Source: Anaerolineae bacterium CG2_30_58_95
GTDB taxonomy: Bacteria > Chloroflexota > Anaerolineae > Anaerolineales > Villigracilaceae
Reading direction: 5' to 3'
DNA: 7,329 nucleotides
Assembly: GCA_001872165.1 (NCBI GenBank)
Contig: MNXK01000139.1
Span: 1 to 7,329, forward strand
Both the position numbers and the translations under genes were made by a program. Below the pieces are notes generated by a model. The model was given only the letters and a program-made list of their open reading frames with translations. It searched no databases and had not been told where the DNA came from. Below, piece after piece: positions 1-4,927 of the stretch (its first letter is position 1; each line of letters opens with the position of its first letter).

Positions 1-206
1 CGTTCATGAATTGGTGCAGCGCGGCAGATTTATCCAACGTGGTCGTGGATAGCGATTTCGCCGCCGCCATCCAGGCCAGGGTAGGCCTGGATACTCGCAT
101 CCAATTCAGGCTGCAATTCCCAGATAAGCAATCCAATGGCGACGGTGCAATTGACCAGACACAGTTTGGAATCCCATATTTGATCGTGCAATATACGATC
201 CCGTAA
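1..206 (+). CDS. C-terminal fragment of a secreted beta-sandwich protein, paralog of the gene at 622
   Basis: Only the last 68 or so codons are present; the reading frame is open from the window edge (codons in phase with position 3) to the TAA at 204-206. The fragment aligns with the last 65 residues of the lipoprotein encoded at 622-1734, with about 38 of 66 aligned positions identical, including the shared block TRIQFRLQFPDK, then SNGDG and LIV-YT near the end. It is therefore the tail of the same C-terminal beta-rich domain and the two genes are a tandem duplicate pair. The domain resembles DNRLRE/CBM96-like beta-sandwich modules of secreted proteins, which is a family-level inference. 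The ATG at 6 is an internal methionine, not a start, because the homology continues upstream of it. The N-terminal domains cannot be seen. Confidence 0.75.
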   Translation, partial: FMNWCSAADLSNVVVDSDFAAAIQARVGLDTRIQFRLQFPDKQSNGDGAIDQTQFGIPYLIVQYTIP

Positions 207-214
207 AACATGAT

Positions 215-262
215 GTAGCGACGGTTTCAGCCATTCATAGGAACAGCTGAAACCGTCGCTAC
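215..262. repeat. Perfect 17-bp inverted repeat downstream of the partial gene
   Basis: The arms 215-231 and 246-262 are exact reverse complements (gtagcgacggtttcagc on the left) and flank a 14-nt loop. It begins 8 nt after the stop of the partial gene, so it could act as a transcription terminator. No T-tract follows, however, so a dispersed REP-like palindrome is equally likely. Confidence 0.65.
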
Positions 263-263
263 C

Positions 264-324
264 ATAGAACGACTGGGTGGTGGGATGCAAGTAAGTGACG
301 TGGTGCGGAATGGCATTCCGCATA
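264..324. repeat. 61-bp direct repeat, copy 1, with embedded 19-bp palindrome
   Basis: This 61-bp segment is identical to 396-456, 132 bp downstream. Its end carries a perfect palindrome, tgcggaatggcattccgca (304-322), with 9-bp arms around one central base. The pattern resembles a REP/BIME-type dispersed element. The two copies are separated by 71 bp of unrelated sequence, so this is not a CRISPR. Confidence 0.85.
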
Positions 325-333
325 GCCGCAAAT

Positions 334-354
334 GAGCGGGATACCATCCCGCTC
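334..354. repeat. Short palindrome related in style to the 61-bp unit's hairpin
   Basis: The arms gagcgggat (334-342) and atcccgctc (346-354) are perfect reverse complements around a 3-nt centre. The form GCGGRAT-centre-ATYCCGC is shared with the hairpin at 304-322, suggesting that both belong to one family of small palindromes. Confidence 0.6.
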
Positions 355-395
355 CACGAAGCGCATCGCTTACTTTTCATTCACTCCCTAACGTT

Positions 396-456
396 ATAGA
401 ACGACTGGGTGGTGGGATGCAAGTAAGTGACGTGGTGCGGAATGGCATTCCGCATA
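396..456. repeat. 61-bp direct repeat, copy 2
   Basis: Identical over 61 bp to 264-324, with divergence beginning at the very next base on both sides. The embedded palindrome lies at 436-454. The sharp borders and full identity suggest recent duplication or recent insertion of both copies. Confidence 0.85.
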
Positions 457-464
457 ACGGGGCT

Positions 465-539
465 ACCGTCCACGAATAAGGCCACGAATTCTCGAATGGA
501 CAGCGCAAATTCGTGCATTCGTGAAAATTCGTGGACGGT
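465..539. repeat. Imperfect inverted repeat with ATTCGTG motifs
   Basis: The outer arms 465-477 (accgtccacgaat) and 527-539 are exact reverse complements over 13 bp. Inside the right half the heptamer attcgtg occurs three times (509-515, 517-523, 527-533), while reverse-complement forms (cacgaat) occur on the left. Similar attcgtg-containing intergenic repeats are common in environmental genomes. The function is unknown. Confidence 0.6.
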
Positions 540-621
540 TTCGGCATTGTACAAGAATCGCAACCAACCTTGCGCTGTGATACTAACGACTTGTCATCCC
601 TATGAGTAAGGAGGAACGAGC

Positions 622-1734
622 ATGAGATCAATTCGCTTTATGCTTACCATCCTCTTCATCGCGGCGCTGACAAGCTGCACCCTGCCAACGGGCGAAGCGA
701 CGATGCGGCCAGAAGCGATCTTCACTTTTGCCGCGCAGACGGTGGATGCCGAGCTGACGCGCGTGGCGCAAACCCAAGCGCCGCCAACCGTTTCGGCCAC
801 CCTGACGCCCTTCCCCTCCTCGACGGCGACCATCGCGCCGATCCCGGCGCGAACCTCAACGCTGACCCCCGTCCCGTGCAATGCGGCCGGCTTCGTCAGC
901 GACGTGACCATCCCAGATGGAACCGCCATGGCTCCCAATCAAACCTTCACCAAGACCTGGCGGCTGAGAAACATCGGCGCCTGCACCTGGAATTCTGCCT
1001 ATCAAGTGGTGTTCGATCATGACAAGGCCATGAGCGGACCTGCAAGCCAGCCCTTGACCACCGGCGCCGTCGCGCCGGGAGAGACGCTCGACGTCTCCGT
1101 CAACTTGAAGGCCCCGCCGGCCGCTGGTTCTTACAAAGGTTACTGGAGGCTGCGCGACCCCAACGGCGTTTTGTTTGGCCTGGGAGGCGGCGAGCCGTTC
1201 TGGGTTGCCATCCTGGTTGACCCCACGTTACCGCTTATGCTGACCCTGGATTTCGTCGCTGCGGAAAGCGGATCAGTGCGCTCGAACGGCGATGTCAAGA
1301 GTGAGATCTACGTTGGAGACACAACGGACAATGCCGGCTCGCAGGTTTTCCTGAGCTTCGACATCTCGTCGCTCCCCGCGACTGCAACGATCGAAGAAGG
1401 GGCAATAGACCTATCGCAGGGATACACAATCGTCGGCGATCCCTTTAGCGCTTTAGGCTGCCTGGATGTTTATCAGCAAGATTTCATTCCGCTGGATGCC
1501 AGCGATTTCTTCGCCGGTGCGCCATCGGGAGCATTTATCGTACGCTGTGATCCGACCAGTATAGATAGCGCCGTCGTGGATAATGATTTCAAAACCGCCT
1601 TGCAAGCGAAATTAGGCTCGACGCGCATCCAATTCCGGCTGCAATTCCCCGATAAGCTATCCAACGGCGACGGAGTGGCAGACCAGGTGCGGCTTGGCAC
1701 GCCAAAACTGATCGTCAAGTACACGCTGCCTTAG
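622..1734 (+). CDS. Lipoprotein with NBR1-type Ig-like domain and C-terminal beta-sandwich domain
   Basis: This 370-residue protein is probably exported and anchored on the outer face of the cytoplasmic membrane. Residues 1-18 form a signal peptide ending in a lipobox, L16-T17-S18-C19, with C19 as the predicted lipidated residue. Residues about 45-85 are a Thr/Pro/Ala-rich linker. Residues about 86-199 match the Ig-like domain named after NBR1 (N_BRCA1_IG): the segment around KTWRLRN-IG-CTW (111-123), then a proline/glycine turn and GYWRLRDPNG (173-182), are the usual signature. Residues about 208-370 form a second beta-rich domain with a LSFDISSLP motif (254-262), reminiscent of DNRLRE/CBM96 modules; it is shared with the truncated gene at the window start. 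A strong AAGGAGG lies 7 nt before the ATG. Its precise role (surface adhesion or carbohydrate binding) is inferred from domain type only; no catalytic motif is visible. Confidence 0.8.
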   Translation: MRSIRFMLTILFIAALTSCTLPTGEATMRPEAIFTFAAQTVDAELTRVAQTQAPPTVSATLTPFPSSTATIAPIPARTSTLTPVPCNAAGFVSDVTIPDGTAMAPNQTFTKTWRLRNIGACTWNSAYQVVFDHDKAMSGPASQPLTTGAVAPGETLDVSVNLKAPPAAGSYKGYWRLRDPNGVLFGLGGGEPFWVAILVDPTLPLMLTLDFVAAESGSVRSNGDVKSEIYVGDTTDNAGSQVFLSFDISSLPATATIEEGAIDLSQGYTIVGDPFSALGCLDVYQQDFIPLDASDFFAGAPSGAFIVRCDPTSIDSAVVDNDFKTALQAKLGSTRIQFRLQFPDKLSNGDGVADQVRLGTPKLIVKYTLP

Positions 1735-1741
1735 TAGCAGT

Positions 1742-1774
1742 GTCATTGCGAGCGCACTGTGCGAAGCAATCTCC
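1742..1774. repeat. Dispersed palindromic repeat between convergent genes
   Basis: The sequence gtcattgcgagcg...gcgaagcaatctcc is a widely seen bacterial intergenic repeat type. It folds as nested arms, attgc/gcaat (1745-1749 with 1766-1770) and cgcac/gtgcg (1753-1757 with 1759-1763). Lying 7 nt after the plus-strand stop and 4 nt after the minus-strand stop, it may serve as a bidirectional transcription barrier, although no T-tract is present. Confidence 0.6.
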
Positions 1775-1778
1775 AGGT

Positions 1779-2192
1779 TTACTTGCGTTTCAATTCTTGC
1801 CAGGCGCCCACCCACGGCTTGCCAAGCTGGCGATTCTCGCTCACGCTCACCTTGTTCAGCTTCTGGGCGATCTGCGCGGCAAGCGCGGCAACTGCTCCCC
1901 AATCCTCATCCAAAAGGGCGGCGCGCATCTTTTCGGCCAACTGCCCGGCCCACAGCCAATCCATGCGAAAGCGGTCAGCCTTTACCCAGTAGCCGCGCTT
2001 TTCCCAGGCTGCGACGGAAACGTCAATCGTGTCGGCGATGGCGCGCAGTGACAAGGCGAGGTACGCGGCCAGGTCGCGCGATTCCGCGCCAGGTCCGCTT
2101 TGCCGCGCCAGCTCCCGAACGGCCAGCACAATGGCGCGTGTCAGGCGCGTCCGCTCTTTCCCTGCGCTTTCGAGGTTGATAATGCGAGACAT
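1779..2192 (-). CDS. Conserved-looking hypothetical helical protein, 137 aa
   Basis: I do not recognise a named family. The 137-residue product is soluble and predicted largely helical, without signal peptide or membrane segment. Visible features are an N-terminal basic stretch (MSRIIN-ESAGKERTRL), long Ala/Leu/Arg helices at about 17-60 and 82-113, and a Trp-rich central block (W63, W69, W79, W81) that looks like a conserved core. The C-terminus contains another Trp pair (W127, W131). It is believed real because it has an AAGGAG Shine-Dalgarno (2198-2203) 5 nt before the ATG, an extended -10 element upstream, and codon use with typical high third-position GC. Proteins of this look occur in Anaerolineae (a recollection, not checked). 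It stands alone, convergent with the lipoprotein gene, so context gives no function. Confidence 0.75.
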   Translation of the reverse strand: MSRIINLESAGKERTRLTRAIVLAVRELARQSGPGAESRDLAAYLALSLRAIADTIDVSVAAWEKRGYWVKADRFRMDWLWAGQLAEKMRAALLDEDWGAVAALAAQIAQKLNKVSVSENRQLGKPWVGAWQELKRK

Positions 2193-2223
2193 CGTTGCTC
2201 CTTGATCCTGCCAAAGTCGCCAG

Positions 2224-2232
2224 ATTATATCA
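2224..2232 (-). promoter_or_regulatory. Extended -10 promoter element for the minus-strand hypothetical gene
   Basis: Read on the minus strand this is TGATATAAT, a full consensus extended -10 (TGn-TATAAT). It would place the transcript start about 25 nt before the ATG at 2192. No good -35 at 17 nt is seen, as expected for extended -10 promoters. The element overlaps the left 12-bp direct repeat of the palindromic element at 2225-2386. Confidence 0.5.
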
Positions 2233-2386
2233 GCGAGTAACTATTCAGGCATGTCATGCTGAGGAGCGTTTTTTGCGACGAAGCATCTCGCCTGATTGCC
2301 ATGGAGACCCTTCGCTCCGCAAAGAACGCTCCGCTCAGGGTGACAAATTGGTGTGCTCGCTGCTGGCTGAATAGTTATATCAGCGA
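2225..2386. repeat. MITE-like palindromic element flanked by 12-bp direct repeats
   Basis: The 12-mer ttatatcagcga occurs at 2225-2236 and 2375-2386. Just inside lie inverted arms taactattcag (2238-2248) and ctgaatagtta (2367-2377), exact over 11 bp. A longer imperfect inverted repeat is nested at 2253-2344: gtcatgctgaggagcg on the left pairs with cgctccgctcagggtgac on the right. The core (gtcatgctgagg...cgaagcatctcg) is a familiar dispersed bacterial intergenic repeat. There is no coding sequence. The arrangement looks like a small non-autonomous insertion with a target duplication of about 9-12 bp, though the right arm and the right direct repeat overlap by 3 nt. Confidence 0.6.
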
Positions 2387-2411
2387 TTGATTAACGGCAG
2401 CATATCTTTTA

Positions 2412-2440
2412 TTGACGCCTCCCTGCCCCTCGCTTATAAT
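2412..2440 (+). promoter_or_regulatory. Sigma-70-type promoter for tRNA-Leu
   Basis: TTGACG (2412-2417, 5 of 6 consensus) and TATAAT (2435-2440, 6 of 6) are separated by the ideal 17 nt. Transcription would begin near 2447, giving a leader of about 46 nt before the mature tRNA 5' end at 2493. This is the best promoter in the window and may also feed trigger factor by read-through. Confidence 0.85.
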
Positions 2441-2446
2441 TCCGCC

Positions 2447-2486
2447 CGCAGACTACCAGACCAAGTGACCATCCGACTATTCGACT
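2447..2486 (-). repeat. 8-nt-period degenerate tandem repeat in the tRNA leader
   Basis: Read on the minus strand the block divides into octamers: agtcgaat, agtcggat, ggtcactt, ggtctggt, agtctgcg. The consensus is roughly RGTCnnnT and the last unit is the weakest. It fills the space between the predicted transcript start and the tRNA. The same octamer family appears in the opposite orientation at 5803-5866; the 12-mer gactattcgact (2475-2486) is the exact reverse complement of 5803-5814. Confidence 0.6.
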
Positions 2487-2492
2487 ACCCCC

Positions 2493-2574
2493 GGGGAAGT
2501 GCTGGAACTGGCAGACAGGCATGACTTAGGATCATGTGCCGCAAGGCGTGCGGGTTCAAGTCCCGCCTTCCCCA
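2493..2574 (+). tRNA. tRNA-Leu (anticodon UAG)
   Basis: An 82-nt class II tRNA that reads CUN leucine codons. The acceptor stem ggggaag (2493-2499) pairs with cttcccc (2567-2573), followed by discriminator A at 2574. The anticodon stem catga/tcatg encloses the loop cttagga, with anticodon TAG at 2527-2529. A variable arm (gcc-gcaa-ggc) of the leucine type follows, then the T-arm gcggg-ttcaagt-cccgc. CCA is not encoded, so it must be added by tRNA nucleotidyltransferase. A run of five T follows at 2576-2580. Confidence 0.95.
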
Positions 2575-2575
2575 C

Positions 2576-2580
2576 TTTTT
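2576..2580 (+). terminator. T-tract after tRNA-Leu
   Basis: Five consecutive T begin two bases after the tRNA 3' end. The GC-rich T-arm and acceptor stem could supply the hairpin. It is weak by itself, so partial read-through into the trigger factor gene 74 nt downstream is plausible. Confidence 0.3.
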
Positions 2581-2581
2581 A

Positions 2582-2602
2582 GAGTGACGAGTGACGAGTG
2601 GC
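2582..2602. repeat. 7-nt tandem repeat, three units
   Basis: The units gagtgac, gagtgac and gagtggc follow one another directly at 2582-2602. The array lies between the tRNA T-tract and the trigger factor gene, in the same kind of boundary position as the other short-period repeats of the window. Confidence 0.6.
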
Positions 2603-2653
2603 GAGAGTCAAGCAATACACAACCACATTCACATTACGCAAAAAGGATGACCC

Positions 2654-4219
2654 TTGAAAATCGAAACCCAACCCCGCGATGACCACCAGGTCACCATGAC
2701 AGTCAAGATCGAAGCCGAGCGCCTGGAAGGAGCCAGGCATCGCGCTGCCCGCAAGATCTCCGAACGCGCCAAGATCCCAGGCTTCCGTCCCGGCAAGGCG
2801 CCGTATGAGGTCGTCCTGCGTCATTATGGCGATGCCGCGATCACCGAGGATGCCGTCGAACTTCTCGTGGCCGAAATCTATCCCGAAGCGCTCAAGAAGG
2901 CCAAAATCGAGCCGGCTGCGCCCGGCAAACTGGAAAAAGTCGAAAGCCTGAAACCGCCCAGGTTCATCTTCACCGTGCCCCTCGAGCCAACCGTTGACCT
3001 GGGCGGCTACCGCGCCATCCGCTTGCCTTACGAGTGGCAGGCTCCGGGTGAAGATAAAGTGGACGAGGAGATTGACGGACTTCGCCACATTTACAGCACA
3101 ATGGACTCGGTCGAACGCCCGGTGCAGGAGGGTGATTTCGTCATGCTCGACGTACTCGGCGTCAAAGCCAAGGCAGAGGAGGGCGAAACGCCGGTGATTG
3201 ACCGCCCAGGCTATCCAGTTTTCGTCCGCCCAGAGGAAAAAGAAGATGAGTGGCCGTTCGCGGGTTTTTCGCACAAGCTTCTTGGCTTGGAGATTGGTCA
3301 AAGCAAGAGCTTTACCCATAAGTTCGATCAAGAATGCAAAGAAGAAAATCTACGCGGGCAGACGGTCAAATTCATTGTGACCATCAAGGCCGTGCGAGGC
3401 GTCAAGCTGCCTGAACTGAACGATGAATTTGCCAAGAAGGTCGGCAGCTTCGAGAGCCTGTCCGCGCTGCGGGATGTGGTACGCGCCAACTTGGAAGGCC
3501 GCTCGAAGGCGGACTATGAAGATGGTTATTACCTCAAGCTGATTGACGAGATCAAGAAAGGGGCGACGGTCAAATACCCACCGCAAGTCCTGGATCACGA
3601 GATCGAACATGTTACAGAAGATTTCGTGGCGCGCCTGGCCGGCCAGAACCTCGAGCTGGACGCTTATCTAAAGATGCGCGAGATGGACAAGGAAAAATTC
3701 ATCGCCGAGGAAATAAAACCAGCGGCCATAAATCGCCTGGAGCGCAGTCTCATCATGGATAAGGTTGCACTCACCGAAAAAATCAAGGTAAGCCAAGAGA
3801 TGTTGAGCGCCGCAATCCAGCAGACCGTGGGCGGGCTGCAAGGCAGCGAAGATTATCGAAAGGCAATGCGCGGGAAAAGCACGCCCCCTAAGCAAATGCA
3901 GGAGGCCATCACGCTGGAGGCGGCGGGTCGAGCCATCACGCAGCAGACCCTGGCCCGCTTGAAGGATATTGCCCTCGGCCTGGCTCCAGAGCTCCCGGTT
4001 GAAGAGGTTAAAGAAAAACCCAAAGTGGTTGCGCACTCGGCAACCAAAGTGGTTGCGCACTCGGCAACCAAGAAGCAGCCAGCGAAAAAGAAAGCGACGA
4101 CGGCTGCCGCGAAAGCCGCCGGGACAAAGACCTCGGAAGAAAAAGCCTCGAAAGGTGAGGCGAAGCCCAGGCGTAAGCCGGCGGCTAAGAAACCGGTCGA
4201 ACCCGAACCGGAAGCATAA
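2654..4219 (+). CDS. tig: Trigger factor (ribosome-associated chaperone, peptidyl-prolyl isomerase)
   Basis: Trigger factor binds the ribosome near the nascent-chain exit and shields and folds emerging proteins in the cytoplasm. Residues 1-125 are the ribosome-binding domain with the signature G43-F-R-P-G-K-A-P50. Residues about 155-248 are the FKBP-type PPIase domain, recognisable by EGDFVMLD (159-166), PFAGFSHKLLGLEIGQ (201-216) and ENLRGQTVKF (231-240). The motif LPELNDEFAKKVG (252-264) opens the C-terminal chaperone arms, which run to about 445. The start is TTG at 2654 with AAAGGA (2642-2647) 6 nt upstream; the first in-frame ATG (2696) would remove the first beta strand. At 521 residues it is about 90 longer than the E. 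coli protein (432). Most of the excess is a low-complexity Lys/Ala/Pro tail (about 450-521) containing a duplicated 8-residue unit KVVAHSAT (457-472). clpP follows after 31 nt, so the two are probably co-transcribed. Confidence 0.95.
   Translation: MKIETQPRDDHQVTMTVKIEAERLEGARHRAARKISERAKIPGFRPGKAPYEVVLRHYGDAAITEDAVELLVAEIYPEALKKAKIEPAAPGKLEKVESLKPPRFIFTVPLEPTVDLGGYRAIRLPYEWQAPGEDKVDEEIDGLRHIYSTMDSVERPVQEGDFVMLDVLGVKAKAEEGETPVIDRPGYPVFVRPEEKEDEWPFAGFSHKLLGLEIGQSKSFTHKFDQECKEENLRGQTVKFIVTIKAVRGVKLPELNDEFAKKVGSFESLSALRDVVRANLEGRSKADYEDGYYLKLIDEIKKGATVKYPPQVLDHEIEHVTEDFVARLAGQNLELDAYLKMREMDKEKFIAEEIKPAAINRLERSLIMDKVALTEKIKVSQEMLSAAIQQTVGGLQGSEDYRKAMRGKSTPPKQMQEAITLEAAGRAITQQTLARLKDIALGLAPELPVEEVKEKPKVVAHSATKVVAHSATKKQPAKKKATTAAAKAAGTKTSEEKASKGEAKPRRKPAAKKPVEPEPEA
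4022..4070 (+). repeat. In-frame 24-bp tandem hairpin repeat in the tig tail
   Basis: Two identical 24-bp units (4022-4045, 4046-4069) encode KVVAHSAT twice. Each contains the interrupted palindrome tggttgc-gcactcg-gcaacca (arms 4026-4032/4040-4046 and 4050-4056/4064-4070). The unit is thus a DNA hairpin as well as a peptide repeat, and the encoded residues differ from the surrounding Lys/Ala/Pro composition. Confidence 0.8.
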
Positions 4220-4250
4220 GATTCACCCTTTTCGACAAATGGAGAAAACC

Positions 4251-4853
4251 ATGTCAATTCCCGATTTCAAGATGCAATATGTCTACGAGTCTTCTGGGCG
4301 CGGTGAGCGCGGTTATGACATCTATTCATTGTTGCTCAAGGAACGTATCGTCTTCGTCGGAATGCCGATTGACGACCAGGTTGCCAACCTGATCGTTGCG
4401 CAATTGCTTTACTTGAATCACGAAGATGCTGAACGTGAGATCCAGATGTACATCAACTCGCCGGGCGGGATAATCTACTCTGGACTGGCCATTTACGATA
4501 CGATGCAGATGATCGCCAACCCGATCAGCACGGTGGCCGTCGGCGTGACCGCCTCTTTCGGGACCGTGCTGCTGGCCGCCGGTACGAAGGGCCGCCGCTA
4601 TGCCCTGCCCAATTCCACCATCCACCTGCACCAGCCGCTGGGCGGCGCGCAGGGTCAGGCAACGGATATCGAGATCCAAACCATGCAGATCATGCGCCTG
4701 AAAACTTTGCTGAACGACATCCTGTCCAGACATACCGGCCAGCCAGTGGATGTGATCAAGAAAGACACCGACCGCGATTTCTTCCTGGACGCCAAACAAG
4801 CCGTCGAATACGGGCTGGTGGATCAGGTGCTGGAAATGTCCGACAAGAAATAG
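4251..4853 (+). CDS. clpP: ATP-dependent Clp protease proteolytic subunit ClpP
   Basis: ClpP forms the two-ring, 14-subunit chamber that degrades proteins unfolded by a Clp ATPase (ClpX, ClpC or ClpA) in the cytoplasm. The 200-residue length is normal. The catalytic triad is intact: S102 in VTASFGTVLLAAG, H127 in HLHQPLGGAQGQATDI and D176 in DTDRDFF. The oxyanion and strand motif YINSPGG (67-73) and the terminal AVEYGLVD (184-191) are also present. The more common QAASMG around the serine reads TASFG here, a tolerated variant. The start is ATG 4251 with GGAG at 4241-4244, 6 nt upstream; ATG 4239 is in frame (adds MEKT) but has no ribosome site. The frame remains open far upstream inside tig, but that is out of register with tig and unrelated to ClpP. 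clpX is not next to it. A hairpin terminator follows. Confidence 0.96.
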   Translation: MSIPDFKMQYVYESSGRGERGYDIYSLLLKERIVFVGMPIDDQVANLIVAQLLYLNHEDAEREIQMYINSPGGIIYSGLAIYDTMQMIANPISTVAVGVTASFGTVLLAAGTKGRRYALPNSTIHLHQPLGGAQGQATDIEIQTMQIMRLKTLLNDILSRHTGQPVDVIKKDTDRDFFLDAKQAVEYGLVDQVLEMSDKK

Positions 4854-4857
4854 TGAT

Positions 4858-4879
4858 CAGTGAGCAGCCAGTGAGCAGC
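4858..4879. repeat. 11-bp tandem duplication after the clpP stop
   Basis: The unit cagtgagcagc is repeated exactly twice, starting 4 nt after the clpP stop codon and abutting the terminator hairpin. It is another short-period repeat at a gene end. Confidence 0.7.
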
Positions 4880-4914
4880 AGGAACCCGTTTTCTACGAGA
4901 AAACGGGTTCCTTT
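4880..4914 (+). terminator. Hairpin terminator after clpP
   Basis: A perfect 15-bp stem (4880-4894 with 4898-4912) closes a 3-nt apex (acg), followed by a short T run. It ends the tig-clpP transcript. It lies only 13 nt before the HAD gene start, so it could also attenuate read-through into that gene. Confidence 0.75.
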
Positions 4915-4927
4915 CCCCCATTAAATA

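Larger units (their letters stand above)
207..621. other. Repeat-filled intergenic region between two paralogous genes
   Basis: No credible gene is seen in this 415-bp stretch. It holds, in order, a 17-bp-arm inverted repeat, a 61-bp unit, a short palindrome, a second identical 61-bp unit and a long imperfect inverted repeat built on an ATTCGTG motif. Minus-strand open frames here owe part of their sequence to the duplicated 61-bp unit and are judged spurious. I see no convincing -35/-10 pair for the gene at 622, but a strong AAGGAGG Shine-Dalgarno stands at 608-614. Confidence 0.7.

Noticed and set aside
30..380. Minus-strand open frame of 116 codons
   Set aside because: It is antisense to the partial gene and runs through the palindromes and the 61-bp repeat. 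Part of its product recurs in a second minus-strand frame at 381-563 only because the 61-bp DNA unit is duplicated.
264..456. Possible mini-CRISPR from two identical 61-bp repeats
   Set aside because: There are only two copies, the repeat is too long, the single spacer contains another palindrome, and there are no cas genes.
1740..2051. Plus-strand open frames opposite the 137-aa gene
   Set aside because: They are antisense shadows of the minus-strand gene, which has the ribosome site and promoter.
2579..3331. Minus-strand open frame of 250 codons
   Set aside because: It is the antisense shadow of trigger factor, whose protein has clear family motifs; the minus-strand product has none.
3969..4250. 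Upstream extension of the clpP frame inside tig
   Set aside because: The extension is Arg/Lys/Pro-rich, out of frame with tig and unrelated to ClpP; the ATG at 4251 has its own ribosome site.
3853..4257. Minus-strand open frame of 134 codons opposite the tig tail
   Set aside because: It is a shadow of the low-complexity Lys/Ala tail (Ala, Phe and Val runs on the complement), with no ribosome site or motif.
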